A stretch of DNA of 64,000 nt. Source: Marchantia polymorpha subsp. ruderalis. Lineage: Eukaryota; Streptophyta; Marchantiopsida; Marchantiales; Marchantiaceae. The stretch's first letter is position 1. Every line of letters starts with the position of its first letter. Positions 1 through 11,100 of the stretch are shown piece after piece. The stretch is from assembly GCA_037833965.1 (NCBI GenBank), contig AP031356.1, positions 26,744,501-26,808,500 on the forward strand. The letters are read 5' to 3'. A program made the position numbers and the translations under genes. Below the pieces are notes generated by a model. The model was not told the origin of the DNA, did not search any database, and saw nothing but the letters and a program-made list of their open reading frames with translations.

Positions 1-617
1 GGTAGCGGGAGAGCACGGCCTCGGCCTTGGCATCGGCATCGGCATCGAGCTGAAGCTCGGCACGGAGCCCCTCGTGCACAAGTGCAGTGCGCAAGTTCTG
101 AGCAGCAGCATTTTCTCGTCTCGCAGCCAGAAGCATTCGGATTCATGGGACACGAGGCAGAGGCAGAGGCAGAGGCAGAGGCAAGTTGTTGGCTGCGGTA
201 GTGACCGAGGTCCAACCTCTAATCTGCTCACCGAGTATCCGTTGCATGTGATTTGATCACCTTCCCGTTTCGTTTCGTTCGAGGGGGAAGCTTTTCGGTT
301 CTGTGGAATTTAATTGGCCGTTTTTTCATGCTTCGCCGAGAGAGGAGTTCCGTGCGGTGCTTCTCCGGTGGGGGGATCGCAGTCCTGCGCACTCTCTGTC
401 GGTGTGCCGTGGAACTTTAGTCGGATTAGTTAGAAAAACCAGGTTCGTTTTGGTGGAATCGTGCAATTGGTGCTTTCATGACAATTCAGTTACTGGAGGA
501 TTGTCCGCGAAATTCTCGTCAGTGGTTTAGTTCGGCTCAGTTTTTGTTCCGTGGGCAGAGGAAGAATTTTCTTCGGAGCCCGAGGCGGCGCTCGGGCGAC
601 ATTAAGTAGCTTATAGA
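1..617 (+). promoter_or_regulatory. Promoter and 5' leader of the condensin G2 gene
   Basis: This GC-rich stretch precedes the condensin II subunit gene. It holds short tandem repeats: a GGCATC-type hexamer near 25-46 and five GAGGCA hexamers at 154-183. No TATA box is obvious. An upstream ATG at 145 opens a 19-codon frame whose middle is a Glu-Ala dipeptide run encoded by the GAGGCA repeat. No other feature is recognised. That part of it is transcribed leader is inferred only from its position before the start codon at 618. Confidence 0.45.
145..201 (+). other. Possible upstream ORF (18 aa, Glu-Ala repeat)
   Basis: The first ATG in the upstream region (145-147) opens a short frame ending at the stop at 199-201. 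Its core alternates Glu and Ala because it is encoded by five GAGGCA hexamers. If the transcript starts upstream of it, this would be a small upstream ORF of the condensin gene. Its use is unknown, and the repeat may simply be a microsatellite. Confidence 0.2.
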
Positions 618-3600
618 ATGAAGGACTCGACAGAAAGCGCATTTTTGAAGGCTTTAGGGGGTACTGCTGAGGAGTTTGTTGCTGCGGTGATTCAGCATCA
701 GTCTCGGCCGGATAAATTTGTTCTGAAGACTGTTCTGACCAAAATCAGCAAACAATCCGCTTCCAAGATCTGTGACGCACTTGCCACTACCACCAGTCAA
801 GAGCTTGAGGCATACACGAAGCTTTTGGAACAAGAAGATGTGACTGAGAACGACCGAGCCTCTGAATTGGCACCGGCACCACCTCAGCGTAGACGAGGCA
901 GCAGGAAGAGGGCCGCGAACTCATCATCTGGCAACGGGAATGATTTAGCTTCTGGATCCGAAGGAACGACTTGCAGATTACATCTGCAGGATAAGAGGAG
1001 TGAAAAGTTGAAAACACTTCAAGGTTGCGCCACTTTAGCGAACTTAATTCTTGCCCATGCATCGGATGTTTTCCAGCCGAAGTGGCTCTTCCCGACTGTA
1101 TCGGCCTTGCACGACAATCTCGTGAATCTGGAAGCCGATTCTAGCTTACGGGATAGTGTATCTTGTCTCTGTGAACAATGGTGGCGAGAGAAATTAGATG
1201 GAAACGAGAGCTTGATAACTCAATGCATACCTTTCCTTTTGTCCAAAGCATTGTCACACGGTCGAAAGAACGATGTGCAACGCGTGTACAGTATGAGACA
1301 TGCCCTGGCTCTCTTCGATTTCTTCGATGACAGCATCGAGGATTTGAGGCATCTGCTCATCCGCACAGTAGTCACTCCAGCATTCTTACGTAGCCAACCT
1401 GGTCGCCGCTTTATCTCCTACTTATTTGTGCTTAATCCGCAACTTGTGAAGGAGCTTGTCGTAATTGTTCGCTCTCAGATACCATACGGCAAAAAATCGA
1501 TTCTTGATGGATATGGAGAGATTCTGTATCACGCATGGAAAGCGGCAGAGGACGTCTGCCTTCATGAAATCGAGTACACGTGCATTCAAGGACTTATCGA
1601 AGGAGCGTTACACGCATCCAGCAAAGCCTTGGGCGCATCGATCAGAACTGTGCTTGAAGGATTCACAAGTAAAAAGTCACAGGATGGTGTGGAGTCTATG
1701 CTCTTCCGCCTGCTGGAACCTCTGCTGTTCCGTGCTCTACAGGTGCTTCGCCTTGTCGCTTGAAGCGTCTCTTGTTGGATAATGTGGCTTCTCCTTATAA
1801 TTCACAAAACATCATCGGGGAGTCTTATTAGTAGATTAATGACTGATACCGACCTTATCTAAATAGTCCAATATCGCAACTTCTGCTTACAGGTGACAAG
1901 GCTTCTGAAGGCTTTGTTTCGCTTTAGTCTCTCGTGTTGCTTCTTGTTGACCGATGACACTGCGTCGCTCGTTAGTGGCCAACTTCACTGATGCAGTTGT
2001 TTATTTGCTTGCAGGTTGCAAACTCAAACGTCAGAAGAAATGCATTACTGCTTTTAGTGGAAGTGTTCCCTGTGGAAGATCCAGACGCATCTAAGGAAGA
2101 GAAGGAAGTTGTGCTGGAGAAGCAGTTTGGACTTCTAGATAAATTATTGATGGATCCTAGCCCGGACGTGAGGAGTGTGGCTGTGGAGGTTGTCTGTAGG
2201 ATTCTTCGTCTTTTCTGGGAGGTCATTCCCTCCGGAACGACCGCCAAACTCTTGACCAAAGTTGTAGATGAGATGGCGAATGATTCATCGAGCAACGCTG
2301 TACGATTGGCTGTTTTGAAAGGTGTTACATATTTGCTGGAGAACGCACAGAGTCATGCAATTCTCAAAGTTTTACTCCCCCGCCTTGGGTTCTTATTGAA
2401 CGATAACAGTATGGCTGTGAGAATTGCAGCCGCGGATCTTTTAATCGTCATCAAAGGTATTCGCGTCATCCAATTTTACAAGGTTGGTGAACCCTGAGCC
2501 TTACCACTTGCCGGTAGTTAAATCGTAACTACCATGATGATTGTGAGTCTGCTTTGCAATTAAAATCCTCTAGATAATTTACATTCATATGAAATCAGGA
2601 TGGTCCACGCCTCGACATAATTGCTACTCAATTCTAGAGATATTCCAGCACGTCGGAAATATCTCTAGTGATTTAATTATATGAGGTAGTTCCTGTCCTA
2701 ATTCTGTTTTCTTTTTCAGTTTATACTTCACAGTGCAAGTGCAACGACAGTTTCAACAATTTGCTTCAAAACTTGAAAAGTCATAAGTCACTGCGAGCGG
2801 GACATTAGACCTCGTATGTCAGCGCCTAAGAGGAGCCCGATACCTGTAGGAAGCTGACATCTGTTGACATGTTCCAGGTGGTACCCTTAGATTCTCTTCT
2901 TCTTTCTCTTTCGACGGACAGTTCTCCGGTTGCTCAACGCCTGTGTAAGGTCCTCCTGCCTTCTTACTTCCCGACAAAGGTTACCGCAAAAGAGGCCTGC
3001 AGCCGGTGCGTTGTGCTCCTGAAGAGATCGCCCCATGCCGGTACACAATTCTGCAAGTGGTTGTTCAGTCAGGGCGCTTCCGGAACATCTCTCCTCGAGC
3101 TAGTCAAGACTCTAAGCACCATGGCCAGAGACAACGAAGATTGCAGTGACGAAGTGCGTACGGAAATTCTCCACGCCCTTTCAGAGGTTTGCAAAAGCAT
3201 GTTAGCTACAGATGAATGGAGGGTAGCTATTGGGGAGATACTGACGGGGGACATGCTGGCTGCCCTCATAGCCTGTGCCCCGGACTCCCTAGGTCGCTCT
3301 TATGTTCTCCAAACTGCTTCAAGCTTGCCTCCAAAAAATGTATCCAAGCTCATCAATTATTGCGGCGATCTTGTGATGAAGTGCTCTGTTACTCCAGCTG
3401 ATGTTGCGGAGGTTCGAGCTGTACACGCCCTAGTTGTTGCCTGGGGTGGACTAGACAATCTTCTGGAGGCTTTTATAACCATTCTTTCCGAAGCGTCTGG
3501 TATAGCCAGCATCATCTCTCCCATAGTTGTCAGGGTAAATTCCTCAAGCACTCATCTCAAACGTGGTAACAAGCGTGGTAAATCTACCCTGCCGGGTGCC

Positions 3601-5711
3601 CTGGATTCCAGTGCATCCAAACAAGATGAAACAAAGAGGCAGTCGCTGAAGGATAAATACATCGCTGCTGTTGGAGCTGCATGGCAAGTTGAGATTCTGC
3701 TTTCTGAAGACGAAACACGAGAAGCTGTCCTTGCGAACAACTACCTCAAAGACATCCTTATTGGTCTCAAAACCTTAGCTCGAAATGCCATCAAAGTCGC
3801 TGGCGATGGCTCTACTGCTCTAGCCACCACATCTTATGCAGCATCTCCTGTTTTAGCATACATGAAATTGTCCATGCATATTGCCTTGGAAGGTGCTTCA
3901 AAGGAGGAGCAAAAACTGAAGACAAAAAAGGGCAGTAGAGAGCAGCTCAAATCTTTCTGCTCAGATTCAGCAAAATTGACTGAACTGGCGGTAAGTTCCA
4001 CATCCAAAAGCAATCTGTTGTTAAGTCTGCACAGAAAATCTGCGTATACCAGCGCTGTTAACTCGTATGCACCATTTCCGCAAACAATTTTGCTCGAGGA
4101 TCAGTAATTTAAGTTGGTCTGCTTTTGCTCACTCACATGCCGATCGTTTGCCAGGGTGGATTTCAGTTGGCTTGGGAAGAGTTAGTAGGTTGGCTGAGGG
4201 AGATGCTGGGAAAAACAAGCAAAAGTCTCACAACACTTAACTCGCCTTCACCACAACCCATCGTCAAGCGCGCACGTCTGCCTAGTCGTAAATTGCGCCA
4301 GAGGGAGCCACTGTCCCCTCTTTCAGTAAACACTACATCTCCTGGTATGTATCTTCTAACTGTAGACAGGCTTTAATCTCATCCGTTTTCAAGCGTGTGT
4401 TTGATGTGTGTGTTTGTGTGATCGCTCGTCCTCACAGTTGCAATCCTGTCGCACCATGCGAAGTTCGTTCGTTCAATCATTGCTTGTCTGAGGGACATGT
4501 GTATATGGCGCGGTTTAACTCGCTGTTATATCATTTTATCATGTCGCTCAATCAACATCTCACTCTCCTAAGGCAAAGCTGCTTTACATTTTGGTTGTCC
4601 AGGTCCAGAACCTAAGCTTAAAGATCACGGGGAGATGTTGAAAATTGTCGCAAATATTCTGCAAACGACTTCAGATGCTTATGCTTTGGGATTAATTACC
4701 ACCCGTTCTCTGAGACGAGAGACTGCCTCTTTCGTCGCCGAATCAGTGCAGTGGCTTATTGATAACTGTCTTAAAGGGAAAGGGCGTTTTGTTGGAGGAT
4801 CTCCGCCTCGCTTTTGCAGAGACGTTTGGTCTTCGGCCAAAGTCATAGTAACGTACGCTGCGAAAGTTCTTTACCTGTGTGTTCGAGATGACACACATGA
4901 AGTTGAAGATGGATATTTGATAGCTCACAGTCTGCTGGATTTCATCGCCGTGGTAGATTCTGCCAAACGACTGAAACCCGTGGCGGTGCCCATTGTGAAT
5001 AGCTTGCAGCAGTGGATTCCGGATCTCCTGATTGCCACTACACTACTTTTTACGAGGTCTGAGAGCGAGGCTGCTACACTGAGGGCACCCAGTGCAGGCC
5101 CTAGAACACCGTCCAGCTGCAGTAGATCGTCTGAAGGCTTGCGCCAGTTTCGACCTTGGGTGGCGCATCTTGCAGTTTCCGCCTACGATTCAATGGCAGA
5201 CACTGACGATTTGGAATCTCCAACATCCGATTCGGATCACTCAGAAAGCGTACCCACCGAATCGAGTGAGAGTCCCTGTGCAGACAAGCTCAAGCCCACG
5301 ACGCCCAGCGGCCACTGTGTGTCTTCAGAGGAAAGTGGTCAAACAAACCACACGGACTTTCTACCGATTCTTGTAAAATATCTGCAAAGGGGACACGTTG
5401 ATGTCATGGTTGCTTTCATAGACGTCTTGATCAGATTCGCATCTCTTTCCTTCGCCAAAGAAGACTTCACTGCCGCTGTAGGATCTTTGGACCTTGTCTG
5501 TAGAAGACTACTGATGTGTAAATTACCTGAGCAGAAAGGCCTACATCTTGTATTAAAACCATCCTCTGTAGTAGGCCTTAAACAGATGATGGCCCAGGTT
5601 GGTCAAGCTCTGGAAACAATGGTTGATGCAGACAAAAATCACGGAAACGTAGTCATTATTCAAAAGTTCTTAAGAACCATCATTACATGTTACGTTGACG
5701 CCGAAGTGTAA
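618..5711 (+). CDS. CAP-G2: Condensin-2 complex subunit G2 (CAP-G2/HEB2-like)
   Basis: Five exons are read: 618-1742, 2015-2482, 2878-3990, 4155-4344 and 4603-5711. They join in frame to give about 1334 residues, close to the length I recall for the plant orthologue HEB2. The protein is the HEAT-repeat kleisin-binding subunit of condensin II, which compacts chromosomes in the nucleus. The exon 1/2 junction carries the most conserved family block: NSNVRRNALLLL, then VFPVEDPDAS, then a VEVVCRILRLFWEVIP segment and LLPRLGFLLNDNS. A basic stretch RRRGSRKRA near residues 92-100 could be a nuclear signal. Exon 3 contains a low-complexity Lys/Ser linker. The first donor (GTGCTT) is weak but keeps phase and lands on the conserved block. 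The ATG at 618 is the first in frame. The gene converges on the amidotransferase gene downstream. Family identity is strong; exact splice ends are inferred. Confidence 0.9.
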
Positions 5712-6167
5712 ATACGTTTCTGGTGGATAAACTATCCCTGTAATATATTACTAGAACTTCACAGAAGTGAATGAGCGCCTAACAGCGCTTGTCTACGTGA
5801 AGAGCTTAATCAAATTGCGAGACTGCGAACACATTGTGGCTGGCAATCTACCAACCATCTTCACTTATGCCTTGAACTAACGAGTCTGTCAGTATGTCGT
5901 ACATCTCAATTCCAATGCTGTAGGTTCTGGCGTCTTCTGAAATCAACGAATCAGCGCGATTATCGAGAACTTTGTGTGCCAGAACGAGCAGTGAGTAGAT
6001 ACAACGGACTTGGACTTGGACTTGGACACCCCTGGATCTTTGATCCCAGATGTGTTCGTTGTGTCGATCCCGGCGCCCAGATGTTGTTCTTGTTACAAGG
6101 CCGAGGTAAGTGTTCTACGGGATGTCAGCAAGCCTTCGTCGATGTTTACACCGAGTGCTGGCTGGCA
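5712..6167. other. Convergent intergenic spacer and 3' UTRs
   Basis: These 456 bases separate the stops of the condensin and amidotransferase genes, which face each other, so they must hold both 3' UTRs. A small tandem repeat of GGACTT occurs at about 6005-6027. No gene is recognised. A run open on the plus strand over the downstream gene is a shadow of that gene. Confidence 0.6.
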
Positions 6168-6965
6168 TTAAACTCGTCTACCCTTGAGGAAGAGCTTGCA
6201 AATGCGTTGTAAAATTTCTCTATCATGAGGCCCTTCTTTCAGAGTGTCTCGGGCAGTCTTGGTCTCAGCGTCATTGAGCACTCCCGAGGAAGACCGAGTG
6301 TCCACAATGTCCCTCACAACATCCTCAGAAAACTCAGGATGGCCTTGAATCGCCAAAATATTGTCACCCACTGCGTACATCTCGATACCAGTTCGCTCCG
6401 AGAATCCCAACAGCTCGCCTCCGGGGGGGATTTCTTTGACCTGATCTCGATGCGACTCGTAAATTCTGATCACAGGAGGAGCTCCAGCAGCATAAGGCTT
6501 GGCAAACATGGCGTCCGTCAGCTGAACATTCCTCACGCCCACTTCCCATCCGACTTCAGCTTTCCCAGTCCTCCCTCCGAGGGCTCGGCTCAAAACCTGA
6601 TGGCCGAAACAGACGCCCAGCATTTTGGTCCGCCTCTCGTGCAGAGTCTGCAGGAGAGCGCAGAGCTTCACGATCCACTCGTCGTCGCCGTGCGCATCGT
6701 GGCGGCTCCCCGTCACGACGAAGCCGTCGTATTTGCCCAAATCCTCCTCGGCAGGAAAAACCCCTTCCACCACCGGAAACACATCCCACATGTCTCGAGG
6801 ATCTCCCAGCAGCTTGATGAACATCTGCGAGTAACCCCCGTACAGCCTCTGCGTGTAATCCGAAGCATGTCCCGTCAGCAATATACAAAATCTCCCTCCC
6901 CGAAATTCATCCTCCTCCTCGGCCGACGACGATTTCGCCTCCTGCAATCCACCCTCGCCCTCCAT
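6168..6965 (-). CDS. Class I glutamine amidotransferase, gamma-glutamyl peptidase-like
   Basis: A single exon encodes 265 residues from the ATG at 6965. The class I glutaminase triad is visible: nucleophile Cys119 in GVCFGHQ, and His209 and Glu211 in GHPEF. The conserved segments YDGFVVTGS (79-87) and YESHRDQV (169-176) fit the plant GGP group (about 250 residues), cytosolic enzymes that remove gamma-glutamyl groups from glutathione conjugates. The same frame stays open upstream for about 170 codons, with another ATG at 7301 that would add 112 residues rich in Ser, Arg and Gly. That could be a plastid-type leader or simply an open leader, and I prefer 6965 because the family fold begins soon after it. 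The gene is head to head with the isoleucyl-tRNA synthetase gene. The specific substrate is not known from sequence. Confidence 0.88.
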   Translation of the reverse strand: MEGEGGLQEAKSSSAEEEDEFRGGRFCILLTGHASDYTQRLYGGYSQMFIKLLGDPRDMWDVFPVVEGVFPAEEDLGKYDGFVVTGSRHDAHGDDEWIVKLCALLQTLHERRTKMLGVCFGHQVLSRALGGRTGKAEVGWEVGVRNVQLTDAMFAKPYAAGAPPVIRIYESHRDQVKEIPPGGELLGFSERTGIEMYAVGDNILAIQGHPEFSEDVVRDIVDTRSSSGVLNDAETKTARDTLKEGPHDREILQRICKLFLKGRRV

Positions 6966-8174
6966 GGAAGAAGAAGCAGCACCAGCAGCAGCAGGTCTGC
7001 CACCGAATCCTCGTGCTCCTACGACCTGCAGCCTCGAGGACTCAGCGAAGCACGACGATCGAAGGCTCCAACTGCGACATTTCGCACCATCGCCTCGGAT
7101 TCGGGAAATCAACTCGCTCCGAGAATTCGCATCCCCGCCTCGGACTCGGCCTTGGACTTGGAATTGGACCCTTCGACAGCCCGGGAGATCGAAAATGCCG
7201 GAACCGGTGGCGTGGCTGCGCGATTGGATCTGAGAGATTTGGCTCAGAGACGAGCAGAGGCCGCCCCACGTACAGCCTGGAAGCTTGCGAAGAGCACACA
7301 TCGAGCTTGGCGATGAATTCGTGACCGGTACGTCGAGATCCTGAGTCCTGACTTCGGGCCCTCGCGCACGTTCTTCCCGTAGATCTCTTTTCTGCCCCTC
7401 CTCTTTATTCCCCTCGCAGGGCTGCGGTCCGCATCTCACCGCCGCAAACGCGTCCCCGCATTCACCCAGAATCAAATGCCATGCGAGTGGAATAGAATGG
7501 CCTTATGAGATTGCTTTGGACGCATTTTAAACTACGATTTATTCGATAATCGAAATCATGTTTTAAAGTGGACAGAAGTTGAGATAATGATAGTATAGTC
7601 ATATGATAAATATAATAATGATAGTACAGAATATGTATTCAAATTACACTATGGACTCGGTCGAAAAGTGAAGGGGCATTTGTAGGGCTCACTACATTTT
7701 GTCGGAAATGTATAATGGTTACGTGTGATTAGTATCAAGCCCCGAAGACTGAGGTGGTAATAATTACGAATGGTCGGAGTTTGATGTCGAGAAACGGACG
7801 GATGGTGAGGGATCGACTGCGGCGATCGATCCGCCGGAAATGTGGGAGGAAACGCAAACCGGAACTCCAGAATCCGTCGGTGCCAGGGGCCTTGCATCGT
7901 ACGTTCTGCTCCGGGGGGACTGATGGACTGTTGTCGCTCGAGTGAGGAGGAGCTCGGAGAAGAGCCGCCATCGAAAGCAGGACGAAGCGGAAGCGCAGCA
8001 GCAGCAGCGCCGAGCAGAAAAGCAGCAGACGTCGGCTGCGGACACAAGCGCATATCCGTTGCGCAGGAAGAGCCCGAGGTAGAGGCCGGCGGACGTAGTG
8101 GCGATTGCAGGAGCTCTGTATCACATTCCTCAGCTGCGGGAGAGGCCTTTCGTCGAGCCGATTGCCGACTGACC
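6966..8174. promoter_or_regulatory. Bidirectional promoter region, GGP-like and IleRS genes
   Basis: About 1.2 kb lies between the two divergent start codons. Both flanks are GC-rich and probably transcribed leaders, while 7510-7700 is A+T-rich and is the likeliest core promoter zone. The synthetase leader contains an in-frame upstream ATG at 7923 that would add 84 residues. The amidotransferase side has an in-frame ATG at 7301. No TATA box or operator can be assigned with confidence. Confidence 0.45.
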
Positions 8175-11100
8175 ATGGAAGAAATCATCGAGGGCAAGGA
8201 CTACTCCTTCCCCAAGGAGGAGGAGAAGACTTTGGAATTCTGGGAGCGCATTGATGCGTTTCAGACTCAGCTGAAGCGGAGCGAAGGCAAGCCGGAGTAT
8301 GTTTTCTACGATGGACCTCCGTTTGCCACGGGCCTGCCGCATTACGGCCACATTTTGGCCGGGACCATCAAGGATGTTGTCACACGATTTCAAACCGCAT
8401 TAGGACACCATGTCACCCGGCGCTTCGGGTGGGATACTCATGGGCTTCCCGTGGAGTATGAGATCGACCAAAAACTGGGAATTAAAACCCGTGATCAGGT
8501 TCTGGAGATGGGAATTGACAAGTACAACGATGAGTGTCTGGCAATTGTTATGCGCTACAGAGAGCAGTGGAGGAAGGTTGTGTCCAGGGTGGGACGGTGG
8601 ATCGATTTTGATAATGATTATAAAACCTTGGATCCCAGTTTTATGGAAAGCGTATGGTGGGTGTTCAAGCAGCTTGTGGATAAGGATCTCGTCTACCGAG
8701 GGTTTAAGGTATGCTTCGTTCGAATTCAATCACCCCAGGTAGTGCGATTTAGGGTTTAAGTCGACCTCTCTCGATTCCGTTCAACTGATTTCAAACCAAG
8801 GAAGAATGATATCTTTCCGTCTTCTACTCGCCGTCATCATGCAAGTGAGCGGGATCGAATCCTAGCGTGGAAACCCTTAAGTGAAACTGGACATGTAATT
8901 CTGCTCCTGCACAAGAGAGTCGTCAATGGGATGATTTAAATGGACAGCTGAAATGCTATCAACTGTGCATGAAATTGCTTCAGTGCGAGAGTCTGTATCT
9001 CTAACGCAGTTCACGATAAGACTTTCTTGAGAACGAGGTTTCATTGTCCAGTTCAACTGTTTGAATTCTGCGATGATTTGCTGCCTTTAATTTGATTACA
9101 CGGCAATTGTCCAACACTTTGAACAGATACAAGATTCATAGCCGACGACGTCGTTCGGACCGTTTTTTTCAATTATAATCATAAGTTTTTTGTAATTGAT
9201 TCAATCTATGTTGTCAGGACTGACTCTAGCTGCTACAAAGTTCCTGCTTTTTATATATGACATCTTCAGGAAACTTCAAGGAAAACCTAACGCAACGACA
9301 CAAAAGTATGTCTGTTGTCTTAATCTTTTAGAGTGTAGTAAAGAAAATGTTTTTCGTGAAATTGGCGGCATCCTCACGTAGGATACAGCTCGGAATTGAT
9401 TATTGTGGCAAGTACGCTAAATGTACATCATTTCATGGTAAGATAAACTTTGATAACTAATCTAAAAGACAGCCCTTCAACGCATTCCACTTCTTCTTAG
9501 CACTACCTTGATCGCCAAGAGCATTCTCAAATTTCATTAGCTTAGAGTTAAAGTTCGAGTATTGCCACTGTGTTGAATCATGTATTTTGGGGCCCTAAGT
9601 GGAAACTAGTTGATGAATCCCTTTGTTGACAAAGTCAAATTTCAAAGTAACCTCTTTTACGGAATATTATTCCACTTTTAGAAAGGTCCTTTTACATGTC
9701 TCATAGCCCTTTTCTCATTTCATCTTCCATCATGATTTTCCCTCAATGTTGTCGATGTCACATCAATCTCACTGCAGCCATGGCGCAGGGTGTATGATCT
9801 TCAGGCACCACCTGCCAATAATACACTTTCCTGCGTCATCAGATTTTCACTCTTCATTGATCCAAAATTACAGTTTTTTTGCTTACGAATTGTTGGGTGA
9901 GAAACTTCAAATAGAATCTAGTGAACATTTCATCACGCAGTATCTCTAAAATCATATGGTAAATGGTAAATGGTAAAAAGAAGTTGATGACGTCTGATAG
10001 ATACGTACTGTTCGTTGATTCCAGGTCATGCCTTACAGCACAGGTTGCAACACCCCCTTATCGAACTTTGAAGCAGGGCTAAATTTCAAGGTGTGAGCTT
10101 TTCCGTTTACTATTTCTTTCATGGTAATTTGAGCTTGCCATTGATTTAAAGCTGTAAAAATACGACAAGTCTGCAAGGAAGCCTTGCCGTGAAGTTTGCT
10201 GAAGACATCATTCCATGATCCCAGGATGTTTCAGATCCAGCTGTGATGGTGAGTTTCCCTATTGAAGGAGATGAACATGGAGCTGGAATGGTAGCATGGA
10301 CGACGACTCCCTGGACATTACCGAGCAACCTGATTTTGTGTATCAATGCTGGTTTCACCTACGTGAAGGTGTGTGTTCATCATGCCCTTCATTCATCTAC
10401 AAGTAATTCGTTCAGTGAGTCGTTTGTCACTGAAGGAATAACTGCTTTGGGTTCACGAGTTTCATTGGAGAATTTGATGCTCACTGTCTTCATCTGGACA
10501 TTAGGTGAAAAGCAAAGCAACAGGAAGTGTGTATATTGTTGCCGAATCCCGACTTTCTCAGCTGCCTACTCCTAAAAAAGGAAAGACGGACGCGCCAAAA
10601 GCTGAAGCCGTTAAAGTGGCCGAAACACCTGCAAAGGGAGCTGCGAAGAAAGGAGATAAGAAGGCAGTAAAGGAAGCCTCGGAACCAGTCGTTGACACCA
10701 GCGCCTATGAAGTCTTAGCCAAGTACAAAGGAAGTGATTTAGTTGGTAAACGGTGAGCATTGAACTAAGAGTTTGGAAGAGACCCGATTGCGATTCCCTG
10801 TTTCTGTTCTATTGGAGCTTGAGAAACATGAGATATGAATGAAACATGGATTCTTCGTATTCGTGAAGTGTCAGTAGAAGAATAAAGAGGAAGTTGGTTA
10901 TATAACAATAGATGCGATATAGGTTTTATCTTTGTTTAAGCAAAGCTTGTCTCTCAGTAAAGTCGAGCATAGAATAGAAATACGTGTCATACTCGAAGTG
11001 AACACTGTTCTAGTCATTTCTTGTCCGTAATCCAGAAAATTTATTTTTCTATCTTGGGCAGGTATACTCCTCTCTTCCCATACTTCACGGACTACTCGAA

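Noticed and set aside
154-183. CRISPR-like or regulatory meaning for the GAGGCA repeat
   Set aside because: The units are contiguous hexamers without spacers, an ordinary microsatellite.
6225-7316. Plus-strand 363-codon frame
   Set aside because: It is the antisense shadow of the amidotransferase gene, whose catalytic triad is read on the minus strand.
8848-8866. tRNA B-box-like sequence (GGATCGAATCC)
   Set aside because: No matching A box, anticodon arm or acceptor stem can be folded around it, and it lies inside a synthetase intron.
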